Notes under the pieces: generated by a model
The model's input: the letters and a program-made list of their open reading frames with translations, nothing else
What the model was told of the DNA's origin: nothing
Database searches by the model: none
Part shown: positions 42,794 through 51,638 of the stretch, in pieces
Position numbering within the stretch: the stretch's first letter is position 1
Layout: every line of letters begins with the position of its first letter
Program-made: the position numbers and the translations under genes
Source of the DNA: Paenibacillus contaminans
GTDB lineage: Bacteria; Bacillota; Bacilli; Paenibacillales; NBRC-103111
Length of the DNA stretch: 64,000 nucleotides
Reading direction: 5' to 3'
Assembly: GCF_003285015.1 (NCBI RefSeq)
Contig: NZ_QMFB01000013.1
Coordinates: 127,045 to 191,044, forward strand

Positions 42794-43470
42794 TTCGACG
42801 ACCAGCCTTCCTTTTCAAGCTTTTGTTTAAGTTTGTTCAATTCTTGGTCGAGAGCGGTGTTCAGCGTCATGCCGACCTGCAGCATCGCTTCCCGGCCGAT
42901 TTTACGCAGATCGCTGAGCGATCTTGCTTCCATCTCCATGTCGGACACACGATCCTCCAAACGGTTGAACATGCGCGGGGTCGGATTGAAGCCGGTAGAC
43001 CCCATGTAGTTGTTCATCCGCTGCTGCAGACGGGCCGTTTCGATGCGAGCCATGTAGTAGCTGCGCTTGGCCGCGACTTCGTCGTGATCGGCTTTCAGCT
43101 GCCGCAGTTGATCCTCCAGCTCGAGAATCGCTTGCTTGCTCTGTTCGTAGAGCTCGCGGTATTGGTTGCTTTTCTCCTCGTGCTGCATTTTCTCGTGCAG
43201 GGCAAGCCGCGCCACTTCGTCTTCGCCGGCTTTCAAGGCTACCAGCGCTTGCTGCTCGCGTTTCTCTTTATACTGCTCGGCGGTCAAATAATGCTGCCGC
43301 AGCGTTTGAGCGTGATGCATCGCTTGTGTGTAAAGCCTCTCGGCTTCTTGAATGTGCTGCCGCTGCTCGATCAGGTAGCGATCGATCAAGCGGACCGGAT
43401 CTTCGGATTGCTCGAGCCGCTCGTTTAAGGTAGCGACCGTCATGTCACGCATTCGTCGTAGTATGCTCAT
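42790..43470 (-). CDS. PspA/IM30-family protein, second copy
   Basis: The 226-residue coiled-coil protein begins MSILRRMRDMTVATLNERLEQSEDPVRLIDRYL, a PspA-family start, and is diverged from the LiaH-like copy at 41593. Its stop overlaps the PspC start (ATGA). It is likely a membrane-stress effector working with PspC. Confidence 0.88.
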   Translation of the reverse strand: MSILRRMRDMTVATLNERLEQSEDPVRLIDRYLIEQRQHIQEAERLYTQAMHHAQTLRQHYLTAEQYKEKREQQALVALKAGEDEVARLALHEKMQHEEKSNQYRELYEQSKQAILELEDQLRQLKADHDEVAAKRSYYMARIETARLQQRMNNYMGSTGFNPTPRMFNRLEDRVSDMEMEARSLSDLRKIGREAMLQVGMTLNTALDQELNKLKQKLEKEGWSSK

Positions 43471-43585
43471 TGCTTATCCTCCTTCAACTGATCCCCGGAA
43501 AGCCAAGCGATTTGCCCTTGCGGGGAGCCCAGGTTTTTGCCCGATTGTATTTACGAACCTTCTTTATCCTATGTGTTTGCGTTGT

Positions 43586-43882
43586 TTAATAGGTTGCATT
43601 GTTCTTAAGCCGGGATACGCCGTATGCGATAAGCGCGATCGCGATCAGAACGCCGATGATTCCGGAGAATTTCCCAAGCAGGATAATCGCGCCGACCACC
43701 ATAAGTGCCAATCCGATAAACGTTTTGCCGTTTTTCATTCCGTAGAAGCCGAGTCCGACCATCGCGATCGGGATCAGGTAACCCATCAGCCAACCGAAAC
43801 CAAAACCGACTTTATCCAGCAGGATCAGCGCGCCGCAGGCGATCAGGAAAAGTGCGAAGCCGCCGTTTCGATTCAATCTCAT
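43586..43882 (-). CDS. LiaI/LiaF-type transmembrane-domain protein
   Basis: The 98-residue protein consists of four hydrophobic segments matching the N-terminal transmembrane module of LiaF (LiaI-LiaF-TM family). It resembles LiaI, the membrane anchor for LiaH. It opens the Lia/Psp operon. GGCGGTGA lies upstream of ATG 43882. Confidence 0.82.
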   Translation of the reverse strand: MRLNRNGGFALFLIACGALILLDKVGFGFGWLMGYLIPIAMVGLGFYGMKNGKTFIGLALMVVGAIILLGKFSGIIGVLIAIALIAYGVSRLKNNATY

Positions 43883-43927
43883 TTTCGTTCACCGCCTTTC
43901 GTTTATGTCTCGCTTGCTTATGTCCTT

Positions 43928-43954
43928 ATTCTAGACTGATTCGGGATTTGCCAA
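43928..43954 (-). promoter_or_regulatory. Candidate promoter of the Lia/Psp operon
   Basis: TTGGCA (43949-43954), a 15-bp spacer, then TAGAAT (43928-43933) on the minus strand, about 45 bp upstream of the LiaI-like start. TCAGTC within the spacer could be half of a LiaR box; this is weak. Confidence 0.4.
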
Positions 43955-44064
43955 AACGGACCGGCGGCGGTTTTTGCACCTGGACCTAAGTCGGGGCAGC
44001 CGTCCGACCCACGGGGGAGCAGGACTAAGACCTCAAGCTTGCCCCAAGTCTTATATTATAAAAG

Positions 44065-44125
44065 AGGCCCGGCGATTCCCGTATCGACGATCGAAAACGC
44101 CGACCGCCGGGAATTCGCCGGGCCT
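44065..44125 (-). terminator. Terminator of the DUF421 gene
   Basis: Long hairpin with arms AGGCCCGGCGA(A)TTCCCG and its complement, then CTCTTTTAT on the minus strand. Confidence 0.85.
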
Positions 44126-44152
44126 GTACTCGGGAGCCTTAGGTTCACCGCC

Positions 44153-44851
44153 CTAATGCAGTCCGTTACCGCTCCGTTTCGTTACATACAAAGAGCCGTC
44201 GCTTTGCAGCTCGGCGAAAAACACGTCCTCGACCGACTCGATTCCGGCCTCGCGGAGCTCGCCCTCCAGCCATTCGCGCGACAGTTGAAGCTCCTGCAAG
44301 TTTTTGCGGACGATTTTCCCGTCGACAATCATCTCGGTCGGTACGTACTTCCGTTTGGACGGCTGCAAGGACAAATCGCTTTTCGTCACGGTTTCCTGCT
44401 CCGGCTTTTTCAACACGCTAAGCTGCCCGTTCGGCTCCAGAATCGCATACTCCACTTCCTTAACGCTGAATACCTGGTTATTGCGCAGCAGCATGCTCAA
44501 ATCGTCCATGTTCAGGCGGAGCCGGGCAAGTACCCGATCTTGAATGACCCCTTTTTTGACTACGATGCTGGGCTCGCCGTCAAGCAGCACGCGCGCTCTC
44601 GAAGATTTGAGAGCGATGAGCTCCATCGCTATCGACAATAAAGCCCAAGCGACCAAGCCGGTTATGCCGGACGTCATGGTTATATCCCGATGCACAACCA
44701 TATCTCCGGCAATATTCCCGAGCGCAATACCTGTAATATAGGTAAAATACGTCAGTTGACCGAGCTGCTTTTTGCCCAGCAGACGCGTCATCAACAGCAA
44801 TACCGAAAACCCGGCCAGCGTCCGCGCCAGTGTGATCCCTATCTCTTCCAT
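44153..44851 (-). CDS. DUF421 (YetF/YcaP-family) membrane protein
   Basis: The 232-residue protein has three N-terminal helices and the family signature LLGKKQLGQLTYFTYITGIALGN. The cytoplasmic DUF421 domain includes SSRARVLLDGEPSIVVKKGV and LLRNNQVFSVKEVEYAILE. Function is poorly known; some members affect spore or envelope properties. ATG 44851 has AGGAGG upstream. Confidence 0.9.
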   Translation of the reverse strand: MEEIGITLARTLAGFSVLLLMTRLLGKKQLGQLTYFTYITGIALGNIAGDMVVHRDITMTSGITGLVAWALLSIAMELIALKSSRARVLLDGEPSIVVKKGVIQDRVLARLRLNMDDLSMLLRNNQVFSVKEVEYAILEPNGQLSVLKKPEQETVTKSDLSLQPSKRKYVPTEMIVDGKIVRKNLQELQLSREWLEGELREAGIESVEDVFFAELQSDGSLYVTKRSGNGLH

Positions 44852-45000
44852 GGTTCCTCCTAGAACGTTTCCGAAACTTCCCGAAAAGCCGAGCTTTCCG
44901 ATTCTAGTAACCATTGTTGCCCGCCGTCCTTAATCTCAAACGAAAAACATAAGCGGAACGGTTGCAAGTTTCATAGAAGATCACCGGATACACCCTGCTC

Positions 45001-45045
45001 GTAAAAAACGGCCGAGCCTGCAAACCCTCGCAGAAACCGGCCGTT
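45001..45045 (-). terminator. Terminator of the Eis-like acetyltransferase gene
   Basis: Minus-strand stem AACGGCC / GGCCGTT followed by TTTTTAC. The gap 44852-45123 holds nothing else recognised. Confidence 0.75.
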
Positions 45046-45123
45046 ATTATAGACTTGTCGTACTCAAACGGCTCCCTCAACGTAAGGACAGACTTCCGGC
45101 CTGGAATTCAGCCATTCCATCCA

Positions 45124-46332
45124 TTAGAAGTAGTCGGCCAAAAATGTCGTCCGTACCGGCAGTGAGGCTTCCCATATCGCCACATCCTCCGTGCTGCCGT
45201 TCAAACGGCCGAGCGCGTGAAGCCGTGCCGGCCTCATATAACCCATCAGCATTGCGCTCAGCGTGCCGATCCCGCAAGCGATTCGTTTCGTTTCCCCTCC
45301 GCCTGCGAAAGCCGCTTCCGAGGACAGCTTTCCTTTCTCAAGCCGTTCGACAGACGCCTTCCCCGCTTCGTCGATCTGCACGGCGAAAACGCCGTCGTTC
45401 CACGCCGCATGGGCGTCGTTTATCTCCAGCAGCAGCTGCCTCTTCGCACCCGGGACAAACGGATACTGCTGCAGCAGCGCTTGTACGTCGACGATGCGCG
45501 CCATAAAATACGGAACGATTTCCTGTTTGATTTTGGGGTCATCGAGCATAAAAGGCAAAGGATCGTCAACCGGCGCCCTCATCACGACGCTTTTCATCAT
45601 CGAGTCATGGTTCGCGAGAAACCGCCAAAGCCCTTTGCGCGCCTGCTCGTCCAAAAATGCCATATCGTGAACGGTCATCTCAAAATTCCGGACCTGATAG
45701 TATACGTATCCGGCGGGCACGCCCTCCCCATTATAATAGACAGCCGCTATACCGGGCTTGGATTCGAACAGATTGCGTCTCCACCACGCCTCGTCGCGCA
45801 TCAGCATGCCGTTGTAGCCGACGGCGTACGCTTCGTAGATCCGATTCAGCAGAGCGATGTCCGAGGTCGTTTCCATATGTCCGCCGGGATCGGCAAACGC
45901 GGGCAGCTTGGAGGTTTCCAGCGTGTATGTTTTGTACTCGATATAAAGCTCCCAGCCGAATTTACGGTAGAACGAAAACGAAAACGGGTGCAGGAACGAA
46001 ACAAGCTGACCGTTCTCCCGCATCGCTTCGAGCCCCCGCCGAAGAAGCTTGCCGACCATCCCCTGGCGCCTGTATTCCGGCCAGGTTGCCACGCTTGCCA
46101 CACCGCCCATCTCGACACGTTTTCCGTTCAGCCATGTGCGCATCGGATAAACCGCCATTTTGGCCGCAAGACGCCCGTTTATGAAATATCCCCAAACATG
46201 CTCCGCCTTGAAATACTTCAATCGTTCCTCAACTTGCTCCGGCGTCAGCGAATATTGAAACGCAAACTGCGACAACCGCAAGCTCTCGGTCATTTCCTCG
46301 CTTTTCAGCCGTCTGATAGCAATTTCCTCCAT
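45124..46332 (-). CDS. GNAT-family acetyltransferase, Eis-like
   Basis: The 402-residue protein is much longer than single-domain GNATs and matches the Eis type. It has an N-terminal GNAT domain (acetyl-CoA motif in VATWPEYRRQGMVGKLLRRG), a second GNAT-like domain and a C-terminal sterol-carrier-like segment (HAAWNDGVFAVQIDEAG). Eis homologues acetylate amines including aminoglycosides; activity here is unproven. ATG 46332 has AAAGGATGAG upstream. It is divergent from the NlpC/P60 gene. Confidence 0.87.
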   Translation of the reverse strand: MEEIAIRRLKSEEMTESLRLSQFAFQYSLTPEQVEERLKYFKAEHVWGYFINGRLAAKMAVYPMRTWLNGKRVEMGGVASVATWPEYRRQGMVGKLLRRGLEAMRENGQLVSFLHPFSFSFYRKFGWELYIEYKTYTLETSKLPAFADPGGHMETTSDIALLNRIYEAYAVGYNGMLMRDEAWWRRNLFESKPGIAAVYYNGEGVPAGYVYYQVRNFEMTVHDMAFLDEQARKGLWRFLANHDSMMKSVVMRAPVDDPLPFMLDDPKIKQEIVPYFMARIVDVQALLQQYPFVPGAKRQLLLEINDAHAAWNDGVFAVQIDEAGKASVERLEKGKLSSEAAFAGGGETKRIACGIGTLSAMLMGYMRPARLHALGRLNGSTEDVAIWEASLPVRTTFLADYF

Positions 46333-46639
46333 TTGTCTCATCCTTTCGTCGCCGCATGCCGCGTCCTATTTTTAGTATCCATTATACACGTCAAAACGCC
46401 GGATAACGATTTGACGTTACGTACAAAGTCCGCATCGAATATTTCCATTATATTACACACGAACCGCCGACTGGTATATTTTTCAGCTAAAATTCGTCTG
46501 CCGCCTATGCTATGATCGTTCTAGAAGTCTAGTAGATTTTGATGGGAAATCGCCCAGTTACAAGCATTTTACTAGGCTGTGCACGACCGTATGCCCGCGC
46601 GGCCGCGGTCTGAAACAACATAATAGGAGGCGCTACACA
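46333..46639. other. Divergent intergenic region
   Basis: This 307-bp stretch lies between the Eis-like and NlpC/P60 genes. A possible plus-strand -10 TATGAT is at 46511-46516 without a convincing -35. No riboswitch or repeat was recognised. Confidence 0.4.
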
Positions 46640-47878
46640 ATGAGGAAAAACATGGCCAAGCTGGTCATCGCCGGTACCCTTTGTTTCAGCATGATGCCGA
46701 TTCAAGCACTGGCGCAATCGACAACAACGCAAACCGCCACCGTCGTTCAATCCGTCAGCTTCAGAGAGAAGCCGTCCACTTCGGGTGAACGAATACGTTA
46801 CTTACAGAAAGGCGAGACCGTAACCGTAATCGACAAGCCGAACAGCTATTGGCTTCACGTCAAAGACGGCAACGGCAAGACCGGATACATATCTTCGTCA
46901 CAGACTTACATAACCCTAAAAACCAATACCGCCCCTTCGACAGGCCAATCGAGCGGCAAAGCAAACGCCGAAGTCGTCGCCAGCGTATCGTTCCGCAAAG
47001 GCCCTTCAACAAACGACGCACGCATCCGCTTTTTGAAGGAAGGCGAACGAATCACCGTCGTCGATAAAGTGAACAGCTACTGGTACAAAGCGATCGACAG
47101 TGCCGGCGTAACCGGATATGTCAGCACAAGCGATCAATACATTGAGTTGTTCGGTTCCGAAGAGGACGATAACGAGGAAGCCGTATTCCAGGACGATCCT
47201 AACGCAACCATCGTCAAATCCGTTTCGTTCCGCACGGGGCCTTCGACGGATGCGAGCCGCATCCGATATTTGCAAGCCGGCGAGCCGGTGCTTATTTTGC
47301 AAAAGGTGAACAGCTACTGGTATAAAATCCAGGACAAAAACGGCAAACTCGGATACGTCAGCACAAGCTCTTCCTATATCAAAACCGATTCTACAACGCC
47401 GACGCCTACTCCCGAGCCTCCGGTACAGGTTCCATCCAGTCAATCCGTTGAGAAAATGATCGCCGCCGGCATGAAATTTCTCGGAACGCCTTACGAATAC
47501 GGCTCGAGCCGGTACGACAATACGACCATGGATTGCTCCGATTTGGTCCGCCAAGCTTTCTTGAACGGCCTGAACCTCCGCTTGCCCGGCGATTCGCGCA
47601 GTCAGGGCGAATACGTCAAGCAAGTCGGCAAAACGACAACGGACTGGCATAATTTAAAGCGCGGAGACCTCTTGTTCTTCATGTCGTACAAAGGCTCCAA
47701 AGCATCCAGCTATGCCGGCATCAACAAAGCTTCGCAGCGGATTACGCATGTGGCCATCTACCTCGGCAACGGCCAAATCCTGCATACCTACTCCAAGGAA
47801 TCCGGCGGCGTGCGCATCGACAACCTTGCCGGGAAGCATTGGGAATACCGCTTTATTTTCGGCGGATCGGCTCTATAA
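46640..47878 (+). CDS. Secreted cell-wall hydrolase with three SH3b domains and NlpC/P60
   Basis: The 412-residue protein has a signal peptide ending near ALAQ, then three SH3b repeats (about 35-92, 108-170 and 190-245; each with V.SVSFR.GPS..A.RIR). A Pro/Thr linker and a C-terminal NlpC/P60 peptidase follow, with catalytic Cys299 (MDCSDL) and His370 (HVAIYLGNG). It is predicted to cleave peptide stems in peptidoglycan. TAGGAGG precedes ATG 46640. Confidence 0.93.
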   Translation: MRKNMAKLVIAGTLCFSMMPIQALAQSTTTQTATVVQSVSFREKPSTSGERIRYLQKGETVTVIDKPNSYWLHVKDGNGKTGYISSSQTYITLKTNTAPSTGQSSGKANAEVVASVSFRKGPSTNDARIRFLKEGERITVVDKVNSYWYKAIDSAGVTGYVSTSDQYIELFGSEEDDNEEAVFQDDPNATIVKSVSFRTGPSTDASRIRYLQAGEPVLILQKVNSYWYKIQDKNGKLGYVSTSSSYIKTDSTTPTPTPEPPVQVPSSQSVEKMIAAGMKFLGTPYEYGSSRYDNTTMDCSDLVRQAFLNGLNLRLPGDSRSQGEYVKQVGKTTTDWHNLKRGDLLFFMSYKGSKASSYAGINKASQRITHVAIYLGNGQILHTYSKESGGVRIDNLAGKHWEYRFIFGGSAL

Positions 47879-47890
47879 GCAATCATGACA

Positions 47891-47929
47891 TGCGACGCAT
47901 CTTCCACTTGGAGGGTGCGTTTTTTTTAT
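47891..47929 (+). terminator. Terminator of the NlpC/P60 gene
   Basis: Short stem ACGCA(TC) / (GG)TGCGT followed by eight T residues, 13 bp after the stop. Confidence 0.75.
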
Positions 47930-48168
47930 TCCCGCAGGCGTTTCTATTTGTCAGATTTATAGCGTTATCTACATTTCCTAGAAATTATAATCTTAATTTA
48001 AGGTACCCGGCCTACCCGCTTTTTATAATGAGTACATAAATAGATAGAGATAGAAGAGAGAATTGCCTTGGAGGAGAAAAGATTCCCTCTCGCCTGATGC
48101 ACGGAACTGTCTTTTGGGGCGGTTCCGTTCATTTTGGCGTGGGGCGCGAAGGAGGAAACCCGCTACTC

Positions 48169-49374
48169 ATGTACGTTAGAGAGGAACCGAAAAAAACAGG
48201 CCGCATCATCTTGATTGCTGCGATCGCGCTCGTTTGCGCAGGGGTCGCCGTCTTCTATTTAAATACGACGGTCATGGCCAAAAAGCCGGATTACTGGCCG
48301 ACGACAGGCTGGAAAACATCCTCACCGGAAGAGCAGGGCATGGATTCGGCCAAGCTCGCCGCCATGTTCGATGCGCTTGCCGGTCAAAATCTTCACAGTA
48401 TGCTGATCGCCCGAAACGGGTATATCGTAGCTGAGGCCTACAACAGCAGCACCGAACAGGATCAGAAGCAAGACGTGCTTTCCGTAACCAAAAGCGTGAC
48501 GTCGACCCTTATGGGAATCGCGATTCAGCAAGGGAAAATCGGCAGCGTGGACGAGCCTGCTTACTCTTATTTTCCAGAGCTTGCCCAGGACCCGGATACG
48601 CGCAAGCAAACGATCCTGCTCAAGCACCTGATGACGATGACTTCCGGCCTCTCTTGGAGCAACGAAGAAGAAAAATCGTCCAAGGATATGATAAACAGTC
48701 CGAACTGGATCGAGTACATTACATCCCAGCCGATGACGGGAGATCCGGGAACCCAATTTGCATACAGCAACGGCAACGCCCATCTGCTGTCGCCGATTCT
48801 GCAAAAAGCGACGGGCAAAAACATTTTCGAATACGCGAAGGAAGTTTTGTTCAAGCCGCTCGGGATTACCGACGTGAGCTGGGATAACGACCCGCAAAAT
48901 CAGCCTAACGGAGCATGGGGTCTTCAGATGACTACTCGCGATATGGCCAAATTCGGTTACCTGATCCTGAACAACGGCAAATGGGAAGGAAATGCGGTCG
49001 TACCGAAGGACTGGGTGACGAAGGCAACGACCGGTTACGTCGGAGAAAACTTCAAGGACGGCACGATGCGCGGCTACGGCTACTTGTGGTGGCTTCGTTC
49101 CAAAGGCAATGCCGTTCCGGCCGACAAAAAATACGAGATGTATTCGGCGACCGGCTCAGGCGGTCAGCGCATAGTCGTCGTGCCGGCCCAAAATCTCGTA
49201 CTCGCTTTTACGGCCGACAACAGCGACAGCTTTTTCATGGATAAGCTGATTGACGAATATATCGTTCCTTCCGTGTTATCCTCCAAGGCGCTGCCCGCCA
49301 ATGAGGAAGCAAGCGCAAAGCTGCAGGACAAAATCGCTCAGTTCAAGCAAACGAGCGACGTACCGACGGAATAA
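48169..49374 (+). CDS. Membrane-anchored serine hydrolase, beta-lactamase family
   Basis: The 401-residue protein has an N-terminal anchor helix (about 12-31) and a class C beta-lactamase/penicillin-binding-like domain. Ser105 is in SVTK, YSN is in FAYSNGNAH and the third motif is in the GSGGQR segment. Family members include esterases, D-aminopeptidases and 6-aminohexanoate hydrolases (EstB/NylB-like); the substrate is open. ATG 48169 with GGAGG 13 bases upstream is preferred to ATG 48097, which adds a non-homologous leader. Confidence 0.88.
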   Translation: MYVREEPKKTGRIILIAAIALVCAGVAVFYLNTTVMAKKPDYWPTTGWKTSSPEEQGMDSAKLAAMFDALAGQNLHSMLIARNGYIVAEAYNSSTEQDQKQDVLSVTKSVTSTLMGIAIQQGKIGSVDEPAYSYFPELAQDPDTRKQTILLKHLMTMTSGLSWSNEEEKSSKDMINSPNWIEYITSQPMTGDPGTQFAYSNGNAHLLSPILQKATGKNIFEYAKEVLFKPLGITDVSWDNDPQNQPNGAWGLQMTTRDMAKFGYLILNNGKWEGNAVVPKDWVTKATTGYVGENFKDGTMRGYGYLWWLRSKGNAVPADKKYEMYSATGSGGQRIVVVPAQNLVLAFTADNSDSFFMDKLIDEYIVPSVLSSKALPANEEASAKLQDKIAQFKQTSDVPTE

Positions 49375-49382
49375 CCGCTGAC

Positions 49383-49510
49383 ATAGAAGGCTGTGATCAG
49401 CTCGACGTAGCGAAGCAATAACCGTGAATAGAAGGCTGCTTCACCCTCGAGGTAGCGAAGCAATAACCGTTGAATAGAAGGCTGCTTCACGCTCGGGGTA
49501 GCGAAGCAAA
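49383..49510. repeat. ~45-bp tandem repeat, three copies
   Basis: Units start ATAGAAGGCTG at 49383, 49428 and 49474 and end GTAGCGAAGCAA(TAACCG). They lie directly after the serine hydrolase stop and before its terminator. Inner parts of each unit can pair (GCTTC...GAAGC). Confidence 0.7.
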
Positions 49511-49605
49511 CCGGGCAAACGATGCGCGAATTAGCCGCTTGTCAACGTTTCACCCGTGATAACGATAAGTTCAGCGTAATGCGCCAGTGCGCTATTAATA
49601 GAACA

Positions 49606-49650
49606 AAGCCTCGAGCTCAACTGTTGTTGAGGAGCTCGAGGCTTCTTTTT
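49606..49650. terminator. Bidirectional terminator between serine hydrolase and moaA
   Basis: Perfect 13-bp arms AAGCCTCGAGCTC / GAGCTCGAGGCTT followed on the plus strand by CTTTTT. Confidence 0.88.
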
Positions 49651-49667
49651 GGGGACGCTATTCCGTC

Positions 49668-50672
49668 TTACCCCCCGATTTGCGACATGCGCCTGATCGT
49701 CGGCGTGTGCGATTGGCCCTGCTGCTTCAGCGCTTCCGCCATTTCGTGATTTTCCGGCTTAATGTCGAGCGCCCTGAAAAACAAATCCTCCACCGCCCGG
49801 TCATCGCCGATCAGCGGACGCACGTTAAATTCGTCGGACCAATACAAGCAAGGTTTGATGTTGCCGTCCGCGGTCAAACGCAGCCTGTTGCAGGTCTGGC
49901 AAAAGTGGTCGCTGACCGGATGGATCAATCCGAAGGCGCCTGCCGCCCCTTCGATCCGGTAATTTTGCGACGGACCGTTTCCGTACACCGTTTCCGATTG
50001 CGCCGCACGCCAACCGTTCGCTTCGCATCGCTCCAGCACGGTGCTGAGCGGCACGTATTTATTTCGCCAGCCGTCGTCGTCATGACCGATCGGCATATAT
50101 TCGATAAATCGTACATGAAGCTTGCGCTCCAGCGTCAGCTTGAGGAAATCGTCGATTTCATCGTCGTTCAGCCCGCGCATAAGCACGACATTAATCTTAA
50201 TCGGATCGAGTCCGACGCGGTAAGCCGCTTCGAGGCTGTCCAGTACCTTACGGATATCGCCGCCGCGCGTGATAAGCGCAAACCGGTCTGCTCGCAGCGA
50301 ATCCAGACTAATATTAACGCGGGTCAGCCCTGCAGCCCGGAGCTGCTCCGCTTTCCCCGCAAAAAATATCCCGTTCGTCGTAAGCGCAATATCTTCAATG
50401 CCCGGAATCGCGGAAAGCTTGCCGACAAGCTGCTCGAGGTTTTTGCGGACGAGGGGCTCTCCCCCGGTCAGCCGAAGCTTGCGGACACCGAGTCCGGCAA
50501 GCACGCGAACGACCTCGTAAATCTCCTCAAACGTAAGCGTCCGTTCATCAGGCGCAAACTCCATCCCTTCCTCAGGCATGCAATAAACGCAGCGCAAATT
50601 GCATTTATCCGTCACCGAAATGCGCAAATAATCGTGCACGCGACCGAAACGGTCGATAAGCCGCCGCTGCAT
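49668..50672 (-). CDS. moaA: GTP 3',8-cyclase (molybdenum cofactor biosynthesis)
   Basis: The 334-residue radical-SAM enzyme has the N-terminal 4Fe-4S motif CNLRCVYC, a GGEP motif (LTGGEPLVRKN) and the C-terminal cluster cysteines (CQTCNRLRLTADGNIKPCL). MoaA converts GTP to 3',8-cyclo-GTP, the first step to cyclic pyranopterin. No other moa genes are in view. ATG 50672 is placed 7 bases after GGGGGG; ATG 50678 abuts that site. The usual C-terminal GG is present (IGG). Confidence 0.95.
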   Translation of the reverse strand: MQRRLIDRFGRVHDYLRISVTDKCNLRCVYCMPEEGMEFAPDERTLTFEEIYEVVRVLAGLGVRKLRLTGGEPLVRKNLEQLVGKLSAIPGIEDIALTTNGIFFAGKAEQLRAAGLTRVNISLDSLRADRFALITRGGDIRKVLDSLEAAYRVGLDPIKINVVLMRGLNDDEIDDFLKLTLERKLHVRFIEYMPIGHDDDGWRNKYVPLSTVLERCEANGWRAAQSETVYGNGPSQNYRIEGAAGAFGLIHPVSDHFCQTCNRLRLTADGNIKPCLYWSDEFNVRPLIGDDRAVEDLFFRALDIKPENHEMAEALKQQGQSHTPTIRRMSQIGG

Positions 50673-50976
50673 CCTCATTCCCCCCTTCGTCCGACCGGTG
50701 TTTCCGTCCTATTTGATTATTCCATTATGACATAATTTATACAAAAAATATACGAAGAGATCGCGCCCTCACTTGGGTTATATTGGGTACGGCAGTGTGC
50801 GGAGAACCTGTTATGGGAGCTGTGTAAATGTCGTCAACCGCCTTCAAAAAACTTTTAAGGAACGCAGTATAATTCCGGCAGCCAATCATGTACGATGGTA
50901 TGGAAATGTTCTCCTATTCATAGCTGCAAATTTACTGGATGATGATTCGCAAATCAAATGGTTGGGGGGATGAACG
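50673..50976. other. Divergent intergenic region between moaA and a GNAT gene
   Basis: A 304-bp AT-richer stretch. No terminator, molybdenum-cofactor riboswitch or repeat was recognised. A 66-residue plus-strand frame (50773-50973) lacks a ribosome site. Confidence 0.4.
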
Positions 50977-51444
50977 ATGGAGATCGACGTTCGGCTGGCC
51001 ACGATCCATGACATCGATGAGCTTGTACAAATGCGCTGGGACTTTTCGCTGGAGGGTGTCACCGATCATTCGGAAAGCTTCGGGGAGTTTCATGCCGTTT
51101 GCAGCTCGTTTTTAGAAAAGGCAATAGAGAGCGGCAGCTGGTTCATCTGGGTTGCGGAAGCGGAAGGCGGATTGGTTTCACACATGTATTTGCAGCTTAT
51201 CCGCAAAGTGCCGCGTCCTGGAAAATCGCCCGATCCATATTTCGGATACGTAACGAACGTTTATACGCGGCCAAGTCACAGAAGTCTTGGGATCGGGGCT
51301 AAAATCCACTCGGCCTTGGAGCAATGGTCCATGCAAAACGAAGTCGAATTTCTAATCCTCTGGCCAAGCAGCGGCAGCGTTCCTTTTTATGAAAGAAACG
51401 GTTTCGCCCGCAGCGAGGATGCGCTGGAGAAGCATTGGGGATAG
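50977..51444 (+). CDS. GNAT-family N-acetyltransferase
   Basis: The 155-residue protein has an acetyl-CoA-binding motif in NVYTRPSHRSLGIGAKIHSAL and a C-terminal LWPSSGSVPFYERNGF. Substrate unknown. ATG 50977 follows GGGGGGATG. It is convergent with the SDR gene downstream. Confidence 0.88.
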   Translation: MEIDVRLATIHDIDELVQMRWDFSLEGVTDHSESFGEFHAVCSSFLEKAIESGSWFIWVAEAEGGLVSHMYLQLIRKVPRPGKSPDPYFGYVTNVYTRPSHRSLGIGAKIHSALEQWSMQNEVEFLILWPSSGSVPFYERNGFARSEDALEKHWG

Positions 51445-51579
51445 CAGTTGCGACGTGCATGGCGGATTTTCTAATGGAAGCAATTCTAGCGATATAAAGT
51501 ACGGTTGTGACTGCTCTATCATCTCAGACTATAGCAGGCTTCTAGCTGCTTCCAAGGTTTGTTTTCCGGCATAAACCAG

Positions 51580-51623
51580 AAAACCGCCGTCCGATCGCTA
51601 CCTGCGATCCGGACGGCGGTTTT
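51580..51623. terminator. Bidirectional terminator
   Basis: AAAACCGCCGTCCGATCG / GCGATC(C)GGACGGCGGTTTT between the convergent GNAT and SDR genes. Confidence 0.88.
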
Positions 51624-51638
51624 CTTGTACGTACAAAA

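Noticed and set aside
45217..46515. 432-residue plus-strand open frame
   Set aside because: It lies opposite the well-supported Eis-like acetyltransferase gene, has no ribosome site and shows Arg/His-rich, domain-free translation typical of an antisense frame.
46333..46639. Cyclic-di-AMP riboswitch upstream of the NlpC/P60 gene
   Set aside because: Cell-wall hydrolase genes are often under this riboswitch, but the conserved segments could not be recognised here.
49668..50672. Larger molybdenum-cofactor cluster
   Set aside because: Only moaA is present; neighbouring genes are an acetyltransferase and a serine hydrolase.
49680..50735. 351-residue plus-strand open frame
   Set aside because: Antisense to moaA, whose Fe-S motifs are intact.
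50773..50973. 66-residue frame upstream of the GNAT gene
   Set aside because: No ribosome site, no family features; probably part of the leader.
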